Of a stretch of 64,000 nucleotides of DNA, positions 51,976-60,396 are shown one piece after another; the stretch's first letter is position 1; every line of letters begins with the position of its first letter. The notes below the pieces were generated by a model. It had not been told where the DNA came from. It worked only from the letters and a program-made list of their open reading frames with translations, and searched no databases. The position numbers and the translations under genes are program-made. The DNA comes from Lachnospiraceae bacterium MA2020 (GTDB lineage Bacteria; Bacillota; Clostridia; Lachnospirales; Lachnospiraceae), in contig JQKK01000004.1 in assembly GCA_000746015.1 (NCBI GenBank), forward strand, positions 1 to 64,000. The letters run 5' to 3'.

Positions 51976-53325
51976 ATGAATATTTTTAGGAAGAAAACAC
52001 GCAGGCGTAGTTTAGCACTGATTTCTGTGATGCTGATCATGATGCTGTCCGTAACGGCGTGTGGCAGCAAGAATTCGGCGGTAAGTGAAGTGCAAAAATC
52101 TGAGAACGGTACTTTGACACATGAAGGCTACACATTGGAGCAGGTGATCGTTTTGAGCCGACATAATATCAGATCGCCTTTAAGCGGCGAAGGATCAGTG
52201 CTTGGATCTATTACTCCGCATGAGTGGTTTGAGTGGACTTCTGGCACGAGTGAACTGTCATTGCGCGGTGGAGTGCTGGAAACGGAGATGGGACAATATT
52301 TCCGCAAATGGCTAGAATCTGAGGGGCTTATAACAGAGAATTATCATCCGACCAATAATGAAGTACGCATATATGCTAATTCCAAACAGCGTACAATAGC
52401 GACTGCTCAGTATTTTACGGCAGGAATGCTGCCTACTGCAAACATGAATATTGAATATCATGTAGAGTTTGACAAGATGGATCCCGTTTTTAATCCTCAG
52501 CTTACTTTCAGCAATCAAGACTATGCTGCCGATGCTGAAGCACAGATAAAAGAGCTGTTTTCAGATAAGATCACGGGACTTTCGGATAATTATGATCTGC
52601 TTTCAAAAGTGCTCGATATCGAAAAATCTGAAGGCTATAAAAAGGGCGAGATAGCTGCATTTGATGTAAATGACAGCGCCTTTAGTCTCGAGGAAGGTGC
52701 AGAGCCTGCTGTTTCCGGTTCATTAAAGACAGCGTGCTCGGCAAGTGATGCGCTGATACTACAGTATTATGAAGAAAGCGACAAGAAAAAGGCGGGATTT
52801 GGTCGCGAATTGACGACTAAGCAGTGGGAGGATATATCTGAGATAAAAGATGTGTATGGTGATGTTCTTTTTACTGCACCGCTTGTTGCTGCAAATGTGG
52901 CTAATCCATTGCTTAGAGAAATCAGATCAGAGATGGATATCGAAGGCAGAAAATTTACATTCCTGTGCGGTCATGATTCAAACATAGGAAGTGTTTTGGC
53001 TGCCTTGGAAACAGAAAACTATGAGCTGCCAAATACTATCGAAAAAAAGACACCTATAGGAAGCAAGTTTGTCCTGTCAAAATGGAAAAATTCTCAAAAT
53101 GAAGTATTTTGGTCTGCTGATATTGTATATCAGTCAACCGAGCAGCTGAGAAATATTTCGATGTTAAACGTCAACGATCCTCCTCAGATTTATCATTTGA
53201 CTTTCACTACGATTGAGCAGAATTCTGATGGTCTTTACAGCGATAAAGATATTAGAAGTTTGTTTGATGACAAGATCGATGATTACTATGAGATTTGTGA
53301 TGAATATGACGTTAAGGCAGCATAA
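51976..53325 (+). CDS. Histidine acid phosphatase-like lipoprotein
   Basis: 449 residues. Signal peptide with lipobox VTAC (cysteine near 29), so it is anchored outside the membrane. The phosphatase motif is VIVLSRHNIRSP near 58-68 (RHxxRxP), followed by the arginine-bearing stretch YANSKQRTIATAQYF. The second active-site motif is LCGHDSNIGSV near 336, with the catalytic HD pair. This is the branch-2 histidine phosphatase fold of glucose-1-phosphatases and phytases, so it would release phosphate from sugar phosphates or phytate. RBS GGGGG 8 bases upstream. It stands alone. Confidence 0.9.
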   Translation: MNIFRKKTRRRSLALISVMLIMMLSVTACGSKNSAVSEVQKSENGTLTHEGYTLEQVIVLSRHNIRSPLSGEGSVLGSITPHEWFEWTSGTSELSLRGGVLETEMGQYFRKWLESEGLITENYHPTNNEVRIYANSKQRTIATAQYFTAGMLPTANMNIEYHVEFDKMDPVFNPQLTFSNQDYAADAEAQIKELFSDKITGLSDNYDLLSKVLDIEKSEGYKKGEIAAFDVNDSAFSLEEGAEPAVSGSLKTACSASDALILQYYEESDKKKAGFGRELTTKQWEDISEIKDVYGDVLFTAPLVAANVANPLLREIRSEMDIEGRKFTFLCGHDSNIGSVLAALETENYELPNTIEKKTPIGSKFVLSKWKNSQNEVFWSADIVYQSTEQLRNISMLNVNDPPQIYHLTFTTIEQNSDGLYSDKDIRSLFDDKIDDYYEICDEYDVKAA

Positions 53326-53345
53326 GATAATAGAAGTAAAAAACG

Positions 53346-53564
53346 CGAGCAGCTCACATGAGCTGCTCGTCGTATATTGCGCGCTGGCCGCCTACATATT
53401 TAGGGCGGTGGCGAGCGCATATGATAGGTGCTTCACCTATTTTTCTAAGGCTTATGCGCATAGGGACTACTACACTGTGCATGTGCATACCGATCATTGT
53501 TCCACCGATATCGATGCCAGCGTCGGCTTTTTGGAGTATGGACTCGACGAGTACCGGATCCTCA
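53346..53564. repeat. 219-bp duplicate of the ywlG 3' end, left copy
   Basis: Matches 54815-55033 over 219 bp without gaps. I count 13 differences by eye (about 94 % identity). It includes the hairpin CGAGCAGCTCA/TGAGCTGCTCG. On the minus strand this copy is followed by a TTTTTT tract, so it holds the better terminator. Confidence 0.93.
53354..53564 (-). pseudogene. Displaced 3' fragment of ywlG
   Basis: Encodes the last 69 residues of the UPF0340 protein (EDPVLVESILQKADAGIDIG to YDEQLM), identical in protein to the intact gene at 54823. All 13 DNA differences are therefore synonymous. It has no start codon of its own in proper context and follows directly after the ATPase stop. It appears to be the original chromosomal gene end. 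Confidence 0.85.
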
Positions 53565-54668
53565 CTAGCACCATATTTCAATGAATTTGTCAAATCTAGG
53601 AAGCTTTGGTTCAAGATATCCTCTTTTATTTGCAGAAAAGAAATGTTTGTCAATAAGACGATCTCTATATACGTTATAAGCATCTGGATTTGACATATAC
53701 GCTTTTGTATCCTTTGCTTTTCCTGTTTTACCTTTGTAGAAGCTTCGTATGAATTCCTGCTCCTTATCTGTTAAATCTGGCCAATCGAGATTATACGATT
53801 TGAAAAGAGTCCTTTCGTAGTCTGGGAGCAGATCTTCAAGTGTTTCACTATCTTTTTTGTTGAAGTATAATGAACCAAGTACCTGATAGGCATATGCATA
53901 GCCGAGCGTCATGTCATATAGTTTTTTTGCTTCCATGGTATCCACGCCAAGATACTTTTCGTAGTTACTTACAATGCCGAATTTATCCAACGGTTTTATT
54001 TCTCTAGTGTCTCCACGTCTGAAGAACGATAAGCTTTTAGAAACAACTTCATTATCTTTTCTGGTAGCAAAAAATTCTTCTATGTTTTTTGAAAGACCAC
54101 TTACAACTAAATAAACTCGCCTTCCTCTGTTAAACATGGTTCCCAAAATAGAAAGGAGCTCTACCGTACTTTCTGTCCTGGAAATATCATCTATCATTAT
54201 AAGAACATTGCGATTTTTTTCATTTGCTTTGGATATCATTTTTGCCAGTATTGCTTCTTTGTCATAATAACTGATATTTTCAGTATAAGTTTTTGTTACT
54301 TCTATGCTGCCTTTTCCGGATATGAGCGGGATGCCGCCTTCAGCAGTAGCATTTGTTTTTATGGATGTTTCTGCTTTCTTATCATTAATAAAGTCTTCCT
54401 GACTTAGATATGATATAAGTGCTGAGACACCACTCCCTTCTGCAGCAAGTGGATATACAAGCCAGCTCTTGTCTTTTTCGAGTGCCTGCAATACTTTACT
54501 GTATTCTACAGATTTCCCGGATCCTCTAAGTCCTGTAATCTTGTATACATATTTTGATGATTCATCACTTTTGAAGTTTGCAATAATTTCATCTGCAATA
54601 CCGCAGTCAATATAAGGTTTTCCGGCAACTCCCGGAGTTAAGGTAAATGGATCAATTTTAATAGCCAT
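53565..54668 (-). CDS. AAA-type ATPase inserted at the ywlG 3' end
   Basis: 367 residues. P-loop GLRGSGKS at 46-53, Walker B NVLIMIDDISR near 150, an arginine-containing sensor region (GRRVYLVVSGLSKNIEEFFA) and a C-terminal helical winged-helix-like part. This outline fits the ORC/Cdc6-like and archaeal ATPase families, whose bacterial members have no settled function. No transposase, integrase or partner gene is attached. It starts with AGGA 5 bases before ATG. The stop (53565-53567) abuts the duplicated ywlG segment, and its upstream region has repeated GTAAA motifs. Base use is slightly more AT-rich upstream than in neighbours, consistent with transfer. Confidence 0.82.
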   Translation of the reverse strand: MAIKIDPFTLTPGVAGKPYIDCGIADEIIANFKSDESSKYVYKITGLRGSGKSVEYSKVLQALEKDKSWLVYPLAAEGSGVSALISYLSQEDFINDKKAETSIKTNATAEGGIPLISGKGSIEVTKTYTENISYYDKEAILAKMISKANEKNRNVLIMIDDISRTESTVELLSILGTMFNRGRRVYLVVSGLSKNIEEFFATRKDNEVVSKSLSFFRRGDTREIKPLDKFGIVSNYEKYLGVDTMEAKKLYDMTLGYAYAYQVLGSLYFNKKDSETLEDLLPDYERTLFKSYNLDWPDLTDKEQEFIRSFYKGKTGKAKDTKAYMSNPDAYNVYRDRLIDKHFFSANKRGYLEPKLPRFDKFIEIWC

Positions 54669-54675
54669 AGTTGTC

Positions 54676-54778
54676 CTCTGATTTATTATTTTTTACGCTT
54701 GTTTACGCATTATGTTTAAATTTACTATTATTTACGCTTTTTTACTATATTACATTTAATTTTACGAATTGTCCATTA
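54676..54778 (-). promoter_or_regulatory. GTAAA iterons upstream of the ATPase gene
   Basis: On the minus strand the sequence before the ATPase contains GTAAA at least six times, three of them as GCGTAAA, spaced by about 10-20 bases. The region is strongly AT-rich. It could be an operator array for a regulator or for the ATPase itself. A promoter overlaps it but cannot be pinned down. Confidence 0.6.
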
Positions 54779-54814
54779 TTTTTTCCCTTTTTGCTACTTT
54801 TATTACATATCAAA

Positions 54815-55033
54815 CGAGCAGCTCACATGAGCTGCTCGTCGTATATTGCGCGCTGGCCGCCTACATATTTAGGACGGTGGCGTGCACATATGATTGGTGC
54901 TTCACCAATTTTTCTAAGACTTATACGCATAGGAACTACTACACTGTGCATGTGCATACCGATCATCGTTCCACCGATATCGATGCCTGCATCGGCCTTT
55001 TGTAGTATGGACTCGACGAGTACCGGATCCTCA
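54815..55033. repeat. 219-bp duplicate of the ywlG 3' end, right copy
   Basis: Partner of 53346-53564. The two share sequence from the terminator hairpin to the codons EDP and differ completely beyond. In this copy the hairpin lacks a good U-tract. Confidence 0.93.
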
Positions 55034-55386
55034 AAGCGCTGATAGCATACGGTACCAAAGGCTCCTCCGGCATGGTTTGGCTGAGGAATGGCATTTACCT
55101 GCTCAAATCCATAATATCTCATTGCTTCTCTTTCTACTACAAGAGCACGATTGAGGTGCTCGCAGCACTGTGCCGCTACAAAGATACCTTTTTCTTTAAG
55201 GATAGGAATGATACCATCAAAGACGGCATTAGCCGAGTCAAGATTGGTAGCGGTACCTATCTGATCTCCAAGTATTTCACTTGATGAACAGCCGACAACG
55301 AAAATTGATTTTGGCTCGAGAAGGGCAACTTCAAGTATTTCGGAAACAGCCTGCCTGCTCTGCTGTGTAATAATATTCAAATCCAT
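54823..55386 (-). CDS. ywlG: UPF0340/TIGR01440 family protein
   Basis: 187 residues from the ATG at 55386, with GGAG 7 bases upstream; an ATG at 55449 in frame lies inside the upstream gene. Motifs are VVGCSSSEILGDQIGT, AAQCCEHLNRALVVE, NHAGGAFGTVCYQRF and GTMIGMHMHSVVVPMR, typical of this conserved family of unknown function. It lies 19 bases after the rhodanese-TtcA gene on the same strand, so they form an operon. Its last 70 codons come from the duplicated segment, so the 3' end is probably of foreign origin although the protein is unchanged. Confidence 0.92.
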   Translation of the reverse strand: MDLNIITQQSRQAVSEILEVALLEPKSIFVVGCSSSEILGDQIGTATNLDSANAVFDGIIPILKEKGIFVAAQCCEHLNRALVVEREAMRYYGFEQVNAIPQPNHAGGAFGTVCYQRFEDPVLVESILQKADAGIDIGGTMIGMHMHSVVVPMRISLRKIGEAPIICARHRPKYVGGQRAIYDEQLM

Positions 55387-55405
55387 AGTTATACTCCATT
55401 TTTTA

Positions 55406-56578
55406 TTAAATGTTATCATAATCATCAAGGAAGTGGTGCTTAACACCATCCTGCTTGTATGCTATGACAGTCGCAAGGTTTACATTTTCCACACTTCTGA
55501 AGATATTTGACTCTACATAAGGGTTTGTCTTTTTTAATTCAGCGATAAGTTTTCTTGTCTCAAGACGCTTTGATGCGCTTGTTCCATCATCGGCGCAGCT
55601 GTCGCAGGTTTCTGTGAAATGGCAGGCGCACTGAAGGAAGTGAAGTCCGTTATACTTCTGCCATGCTATGATATCATCCTGCCTGATGAGATAAAGAGGT
55701 CTGATAAGCTCCATTCCTTCGAAGTTTGTCGAGTGAAGCTTTGGCATCATTGTCTGCACCTGGGCACCATAGAGCATTCCCATGAGAATTGTTTCGATAA
55801 CATCGTCATAGTGGTGACCGAGGGCAATCTTGTTGCAGCCAAGCTCCTTTGCCTTAGAGTAAAGATGACCTCTGCGCATTCTTGCACAAAGGTAGCAAGG
55901 GCTGTTTTCGACAGTATCGACAGCATCAAAAATGTCGCTTTCGTAAAAAACTACAGGTATGCCGAGAAGCCTGGCATTGCTCTCGATAAGCTGGCGGTTT
56001 ATTGCGCTGTAGCCGGGATCCATCACAAGAAAAGTCAGATCAAAATTGACCTTTTTATGGTGCTGGATTTCCTGAAACAGCTTCGCCATGAGCATTGAGT
56101 CTTTTCCGCCTGAGATGCAGACACAGATGTGGTCGCCCTCTTTTATAAGCTCGTAGTGCTTGCAAGCCTTTGCAAATGGAGAGAAGAGGGTTTTGTGGAA
56201 TTTTTTTCGGATGCTCTTTTCTATATTTGCAGTCTGCTCTTTAAGTGCAAGCTCATCCTCATCTTTTTGCTGATCCATGAGGAACTTAAGGTAGCTGTTG
56301 TATCCGCCGGTAAGACTTGCCGCATCGAATCCCATGTTAGACAATGCCTCGGCGTATCCGAGTGAGACCTGACCTTTTGTACAATAAAGGACGATCCTTT
56401 TTGTTTTGTCAAGCTGAGATGCAGCCCTTTCAATGTCAGATTCAAAAGTCTCTGGAGTGATGCTTATCGCATCAGGGATCATTCCATATTTAAGACTTCC
56501 TGGATTTCTTGTATCAACTAATATGTATGTGGATTTATCAAGTGTAGTTAATTCTGAGTATGTAATTTCCTGAATCAT
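55406..56578 (-). CDS. Rhodanese fused to a TtcA-like PP-loop protein
   Basis: 390 residues from the ATG at 56578, with GGAG 6 bases upstream. Residues 1-105 are a rhodanese domain with active cysteine in IVLYCTKGQVSLGYA. Residues 125-390 are a TtcA/TilS-type PP-loop ATPase: CVCISGGKDSMLMAKLF, the cysteine pair CYLCARMRRGHLY, GHHYDDVIETILMGMLYGAQ and later CHFTETCDSC. TtcA proteins put sulfur on C32 of some tRNAs using a 4Fe-4S cluster; here the rhodanese half could supply the sulfur. Co-transcribed with ywlG. Confidence 0.88.
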   Translation of the reverse strand: MIQEITYSELTTLDKSTYILVDTRNPGSLKYGMIPDAISITPETFESDIERAASQLDKTKRIVLYCTKGQVSLGYAEALSNMGFDAASLTGGYNSYLKFLMDQQKDEDELALKEQTANIEKSIRKKFHKTLFSPFAKACKHYELIKEGDHICVCISGGKDSMLMAKLFQEIQHHKKVNFDLTFLVMDPGYSAINRQLIESNARLLGIPVVFYESDIFDAVDTVENSPCYLCARMRRGHLYSKAKELGCNKIALGHHYDDVIETILMGMLYGAQVQTMMPKLHSTNFEGMELIRPLYLIRQDDIIAWQKYNGLHFLQCACHFTETCDSCADDGTSASKRLETRKLIAELKKTNPYVESNIFRSVENVNLATVIAYKQDGVKHHFLDDYDNI

Positions 56579-56795
56579 AAAAATCTCCATAAAAATAAGA
56601 AAAAGTAAATCAGACATACTCTAATCTGTATTTACTGTTTTGTCAACTATAGGAGCATGTATATATGAAATAAAATTCTTGTGATCATATTGAACTGGAA
56701 TTTATGCATTCATATCATAAAGAAATACATATTTTAAGCCGATGTAAAGAATGGGAATAATATTGTATTTCAATTGGGATTGAAAGGTGCGGACT

Positions 56796-57281
56796 ATGGT
56801 CAGTGATAAAATAAAACTAAGGAAATATGAAGACGACTTAAATGTGAGTGGCTCTGGTATAATCATGATGGGAGCCTGGAGTGTGATAAGGGTTTTGATA
56901 GAATTATTTTTAGGAACTAAGGATGCTATAACTTTTGAAGCGGACAGTCCCGCAGAAAAAGCAATAGGTATCGCTGCGGTTATTATAATAGTTGCCATAT
57001 TGGCTCTTGTTATAATGAAAGTCCATCTATACATAGGATTGAATGCATCAAGGGCGGCAAAGAGAAGAAAGCATAAAAAGGGATATTTTGTTGCGGCGAT
57101 AATCATACTTATCCTTTCAGTGTTAAGCTTTTATTCTTATAAAGAAAAGATTAGAGATTTGGATAATATTGATACGACCATTGCATCTATGCTGGTCGAT
57201 CTGGTCACAATTTATCTATTATTCAATATTATATTCGCAACAATAAAGATTAAGAAAATTAAGGAAGATAGGAGCGAATAA
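56796..57281 (+). CDS. Small integral membrane protein, unknown function
   Basis: 161 residues from the ATG at 56796, with AAAGGTG about 6 bases upstream (a GTG at 56787 is also in frame). Four hydrophobic segments at about 18-38, 55-77, 97-114 and 130-150, with a basic patch SRAAKRRKHKK between segments 2 and 3. Not recognised. It sits 3 bases before the next gene, so the two are coupled, and the third gene of the cluster also encodes a membrane protein. Confidence 0.8.
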   Translation: MVSDKIKLRKYEDDLNVSGSGIIMMGAWSVIRVLIELFLGTKDAITFEADSPAEKAIGIAAVIIIVAILALVIMKVHLYIGLNASRAAKRRKHKKGYFVAAIIILILSVLSFYSYKEKIRDLDNIDTTIASMLVDLVTIYLLFNIIFATIKIKKIKEDRSE

Positions 57282-57284
57282 AGG

Positions 57285-58430
57285 ATGCAGGAGGATTTTC
57301 ACTACTACGCTACTTATTGTGCAGCATATATTTCGGGTTATTCGCATGACGAAAGCCTTGATATAGCATATAGTGCCCAGTTTGTTGACCAGTGTTCAAG
57401 GACCTTGCTTGCCAAGATAAAAGGACCTTTGGATGCTGCAACGACCCAGCTTCAGCTGGAACTTATGGATGCAAGGACTGATCCTATAGGACTACAGGAT
57501 ATAACAAGGATATGGTCAGCATTCCATTTTTTGCCAAAGGATCTCTATGCAAAGAAGGAGCATTGCAACAGGCATTACTTAAACAAATACAGATTAATAT
57601 GCGGCCCGAATGGCGATCTTGTAGAAAAGACAGTTGAACTGGCAAAGGGTAGACCACTCCAGTCTGTAGGTATTGCTATGCATGTGCTCGCAGACACCTG
57701 GGCTCATTCAAACTTTGCGGGAACACCGTCACTTGTGATAAATAACACAAACTACGAGTTTTATGAGCTTTTCCCTGTCGAAGATGGTTTCCGGGAAAAA
57801 CAGATAAAATTCAGGCATAAGACTTCAGTGCCGGATGACCTTGATAACAGCATCTACACGAACAGTCTTTATCAAAGTAATGAGAATTCTATCATGAATC
57901 TAGGTCATGGCAGGGCGGGACATTTACCTGATTATAGTTTTGTAAGGTACAGATATCTTCCGGCATGGGGCGACTACGAGGAAATAATTAAAGACAACCC
58001 GTCAGATTATCATAAAGCATTTACCCAGATGATCTATGCTATGAAGTATATTCGTGGAGTGAATGATTCTTTTGAAAAGAATACATATGATACGGATGCG
58101 ATAGAGCCGTGGCGTGACAGGATAAAAAATATCATTGAAAAACGACAGCTCCTTGCGTGTGATGACTGGAAGGCTTTTGGAGAAGAACTGTCTGGGCAGG
58201 AGATAGAAGATTTTGTTATAGATAAGTATTTTGATGAATATAAAAAAAGTGGTAAGAAAGAAAAAGACGAAACATTTATAGGCAAGTTCATTCGCGGAGC
58301 AATGGCACACAAAGGCATGGTTATCGATGAAATATCTAAGAGCGGAAATATACTTGCCGGAATTGCAAAACAGTTCTTTTGGGTTAAACTATTAGAGGGT
58401 AAAAAGAATGACGTTGTTTCAAAGGATTAA
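57285..58430 (+). CDS. DUF6765-like, zinc phospholipase C-type fold
   Basis: 381 residues, no signal peptide. It starts MQEDFHYYATYCAAYISGY and has GIAMHVLADTWAHSNFAGTP near 128-147. The H-x3-D-x2-AH pattern is a hallmark of the helical zinc phospholipase C/P1-nuclease fold, and the N-terminal DFHYY would supply further ligands. The middle has DLDNSIYTNSLYQ and GHGRAGHLPDY. Bacterial members annotated as DUF6765 are of unknown role. Flanked by two small membrane proteins in one operon, so a membrane-associated hydrolase is a reasonable guess. Confidence 0.75.
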   Translation: MQEDFHYYATYCAAYISGYSHDESLDIAYSAQFVDQCSRTLLAKIKGPLDAATTQLQLELMDARTDPIGLQDITRIWSAFHFLPKDLYAKKEHCNRHYLNKYRLICGPNGDLVEKTVELAKGRPLQSVGIAMHVLADTWAHSNFAGTPSLVINNTNYEFYELFPVEDGFREKQIKFRHKTSVPDDLDNSIYTNSLYQSNENSIMNLGHGRAGHLPDYSFVRYRYLPAWGDYEEIIKDNPSDYHKAFTQMIYAMKYIRGVNDSFEKNTYDTDAIEPWRDRIKNIIEKRQLLACDDWKAFGEELSGQEIEDFVIDKYFDEYKKSGKKEKDETFIGKFIRGAMAHKGMVIDEISKSGNILAGIAKQFFWVKLLEGKKNDVVSKD

Positions 58431-58944
58431 GAGATTTTTTATTGGATTGATAATGCTTGTGGTTGCAATCGTATTTATCGTAGATCCGAGTGACGAAGCG
58501 TATAAGTTTGTTATAGCCGTTTTATCGCTCGGACTTGCAGCCAAAGGTATCAAGGATATATTTTTTTACTTCACGATGGCGAGGCATATGGTAGGAGGTA
58601 AAACAATACTGATACAGGGAGTGATAGTGCTTGATTTTGCGCTCCTTACAGGATCTCTTTCAGATGTTCCCAAAATCTATATCCTGCTGTATCTGATCGT
58701 GATACATGCCTTTTCAGGTGTGGTAGAAGTGCTGAGAGCTATGGAGGCCAAGCGTGCTGTGGAAGGTCCGTGGAAGATGAAATTCAGCCACGGAGTGATC
58801 AATTTCCTGCTTGCAATATCATGCCTCGTATTTATCAGACAGACGCATACTGCACTTATTATTTACAGTATAGGACTGGCATATTCGGCATTGATGCGGA
58901 TAGGAGGCGCTTTTAGAAGGACAGCGTTTATATTGATAAAGTAA
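58408..58944 (+). CDS. HdeD/DUF308-like membrane protein
   Basis: 178 residues with about six hydrophobic segments, no soluble domain. It begins MTLFQRIKRFFIGLIMLVVA and has LSLGLAAKGIKDIFFYF, the repeated layout of HdeD-type proteins. The gene overlaps the preceding one by 23 bases, an RBS GAGGG lies within that gene, and a terminator follows. Function unknown. Confidence 0.8.
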   Translation: MTLFQRIKRFFIGLIMLVVAIVFIVDPSDEAYKFVIAVLSLGLAAKGIKDIFFYFTMARHMVGGKTILIQGVIVLDFALLTGSLSDVPKIYILLYLIVIHAFSGVVEVLRAMEAKRAVEGPWKMKFSHGVINFLLAISCLVFIRQTHTALIIYSIGLAYSALMRIGGAFRRTAFILIK

Positions 58945-58967
58945 ATTTTATAATTTTATAAATCAAA

Positions 58968-59009
58968 GGCCATAACCATAAATGCTGAGGTTATGGTCTA
59001 TTTTTTTTA
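58968..59009 (+). terminator. Terminator of the membrane/DUF6765 cluster
   Basis: GGCCATAACC (58968-58977) pairs with GGTTATGGTC (58989-58998), followed by TATTTTTTTT. Confidence 0.88.
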
Positions 59010-59130
59010 TTTAGATATAAGCGAAAATTATAGCAAGTTATAGATATATAGTATTATACAATATACGCTTTTCAGTGTTATAGTAAAAAACATCAATTTA
59101 CAAATCAAATGACAAACGAGGTTTTTATAT

Positions 59131-60300
59131 ATGATCAATTATTTGGAACTGGCTGAAAATGAGAAAGATTATATCATAGCTCTCAGGCGGGATTTTCACA
59201 AGCATCCGGAAACAGCTTTTAAGGAGTATAGAACAGCAGAAAGGATTGAAGCAGAGCTGGATAAATTTGCTATTTCTCATAAGCGCATTGGTGAGACGGG
59301 AGTGATCGGAGTACTAAAGGGAGGCATTACATCGGAAAAATCTGTTGCATTGAGAGCTGATATAGATGCACTTTGTATAAAAGAGATCAATGAAGTGGGG
59401 TATGCTTCGGAAAATGAAGGCATAATGCATGCCTGTGGACATGATGCACATACGGCAATGCTGCTTGGAGCGGCAAAGATTCTTGCGGAAAACAGAGAAA
59501 CAATCGAGGGTGAAGTTCGTTTTATATTTCAGCCGGCAGAAGAGATAGGGGCCGGGGCAAAAAGGCTATTAGAGGAAAAAGAGAGAACTCTTGGAAAAGC
59601 AAGCAAAGTATTTGGAATCCACTGTGCGCCGGATTTGCTCAGTGGTACGGTAGGCATTAAAAAGGGGATAAACAACGCAAGCGTTGATCATTTCACAATT
59701 AAAATAAATGGAAATAGCTCACATGTATGTGCGCCGGAAAAAGGAGTGGATGCACTTTATATCGCATCTCAGGTAGTCGTTGCACTGCAAGGCATTGTAA
59801 CAAGACTCACTTCACCGGTCGAGCCCGTGGTGATAGGTGTGGGGAAGCTCAGTGCAGGCACAAGCTACAACATCGTTGCTGGAGAGGCGGTTCTTGAAGG
59901 CACCACGAGAAATATATCGCATGAAAACAGAAAAAAAGTAAATGAGCTTGTAGAAAAAACAGCTATATCAATAGCAGAGCTATATGGTGGCAGTGCCGGA
60001 ATCGAGTGGGAGGATTTTGCATCGCCATTGATAAATCCGTCAGAAGGATGCGATGAAGTCAAAAAAATGGTTGATGATGTATTAGGAGAAGGTCATGTGA
60101 TAGCCGACAGAGAGGTATATATGTCGGGAGATGATTTCTGCGAGTATCAAAAGGAAATCCCTGGAGTATACGCTTATCTCGGAACGGGAAATCCAAAGAA
60201 AAATAATACGCAGAATGCCTATCACTCCAATAATTTTGACATTGATGAAGATGCACTGAGCATAGGAGCCGCACTATACACAGCATTTACTGCGTTATAA
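59131..60300 (+). CDS. M20-family amidohydrolase (N-acyl amino acid type)
   Basis: 389 residues. Metal-binding motifs are in order: ALRADIDAL, HACGHDAHTAML, FQPAEEIGAGA, GIHCAPD and the final AYHSNNFDIDED. The dimerisation lid is at about 185-300. This is the M20D type, which releases amino acids from N-acyl derivatives. The gene precedes metNIQ by 96 bases, so the freed amino acid might be methionine or a relative; that is inference from position. No good -35/-10 is visible in the AT-rich upstream region. Confidence 0.92.
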   Translation: MINYLELAENEKDYIIALRRDFHKHPETAFKEYRTAERIEAELDKFAISHKRIGETGVIGVLKGGITSEKSVALRADIDALCIKEINEVGYASENEGIMHACGHDAHTAMLLGAAKILAENRETIEGEVRFIFQPAEEIGAGAKRLLEEKERTLGKASKVFGIHCAPDLLSGTVGIKKGINNASVDHFTIKINGNSSHVCAPEKGVDALYIASQVVVALQGIVTRLTSPVEPVVIGVGKLSAGTSYNIVAGEAVLEGTTRNISHENRKKVNELVEKTAISIAELYGGSAGIEWEDFASPLINPSEGCDEVKKMVDDVLGEGHVIADREVYMSGDDFCEYQKEIPGVYAYLGTGNPKKNNTQNAYHSNNFDIDEDALSIGAALYTAFTAL

Positions 60301-60396
60301 GAATTAATTATAACAGGCTATACACATCCTGTATTATACAAAAATAATCTCTAGTGATATAGTAGGAATTGCTTTAAGGAAAGGGAGGTTAGTTAG

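Noticed and set aside
53354-53683. 109-codon minus-strand ORF as a separate gene
   Set aside because: It begins inside the ATPase gene in another frame and continues into the duplicated ywlG end. It is a chimera caused by the insertion.
60301-60396. SAM (S-box) riboswitch upstream of metNIQ
   Set aside because: The gap is only 96 bases and lacks the conserved S-box core and a terminator.
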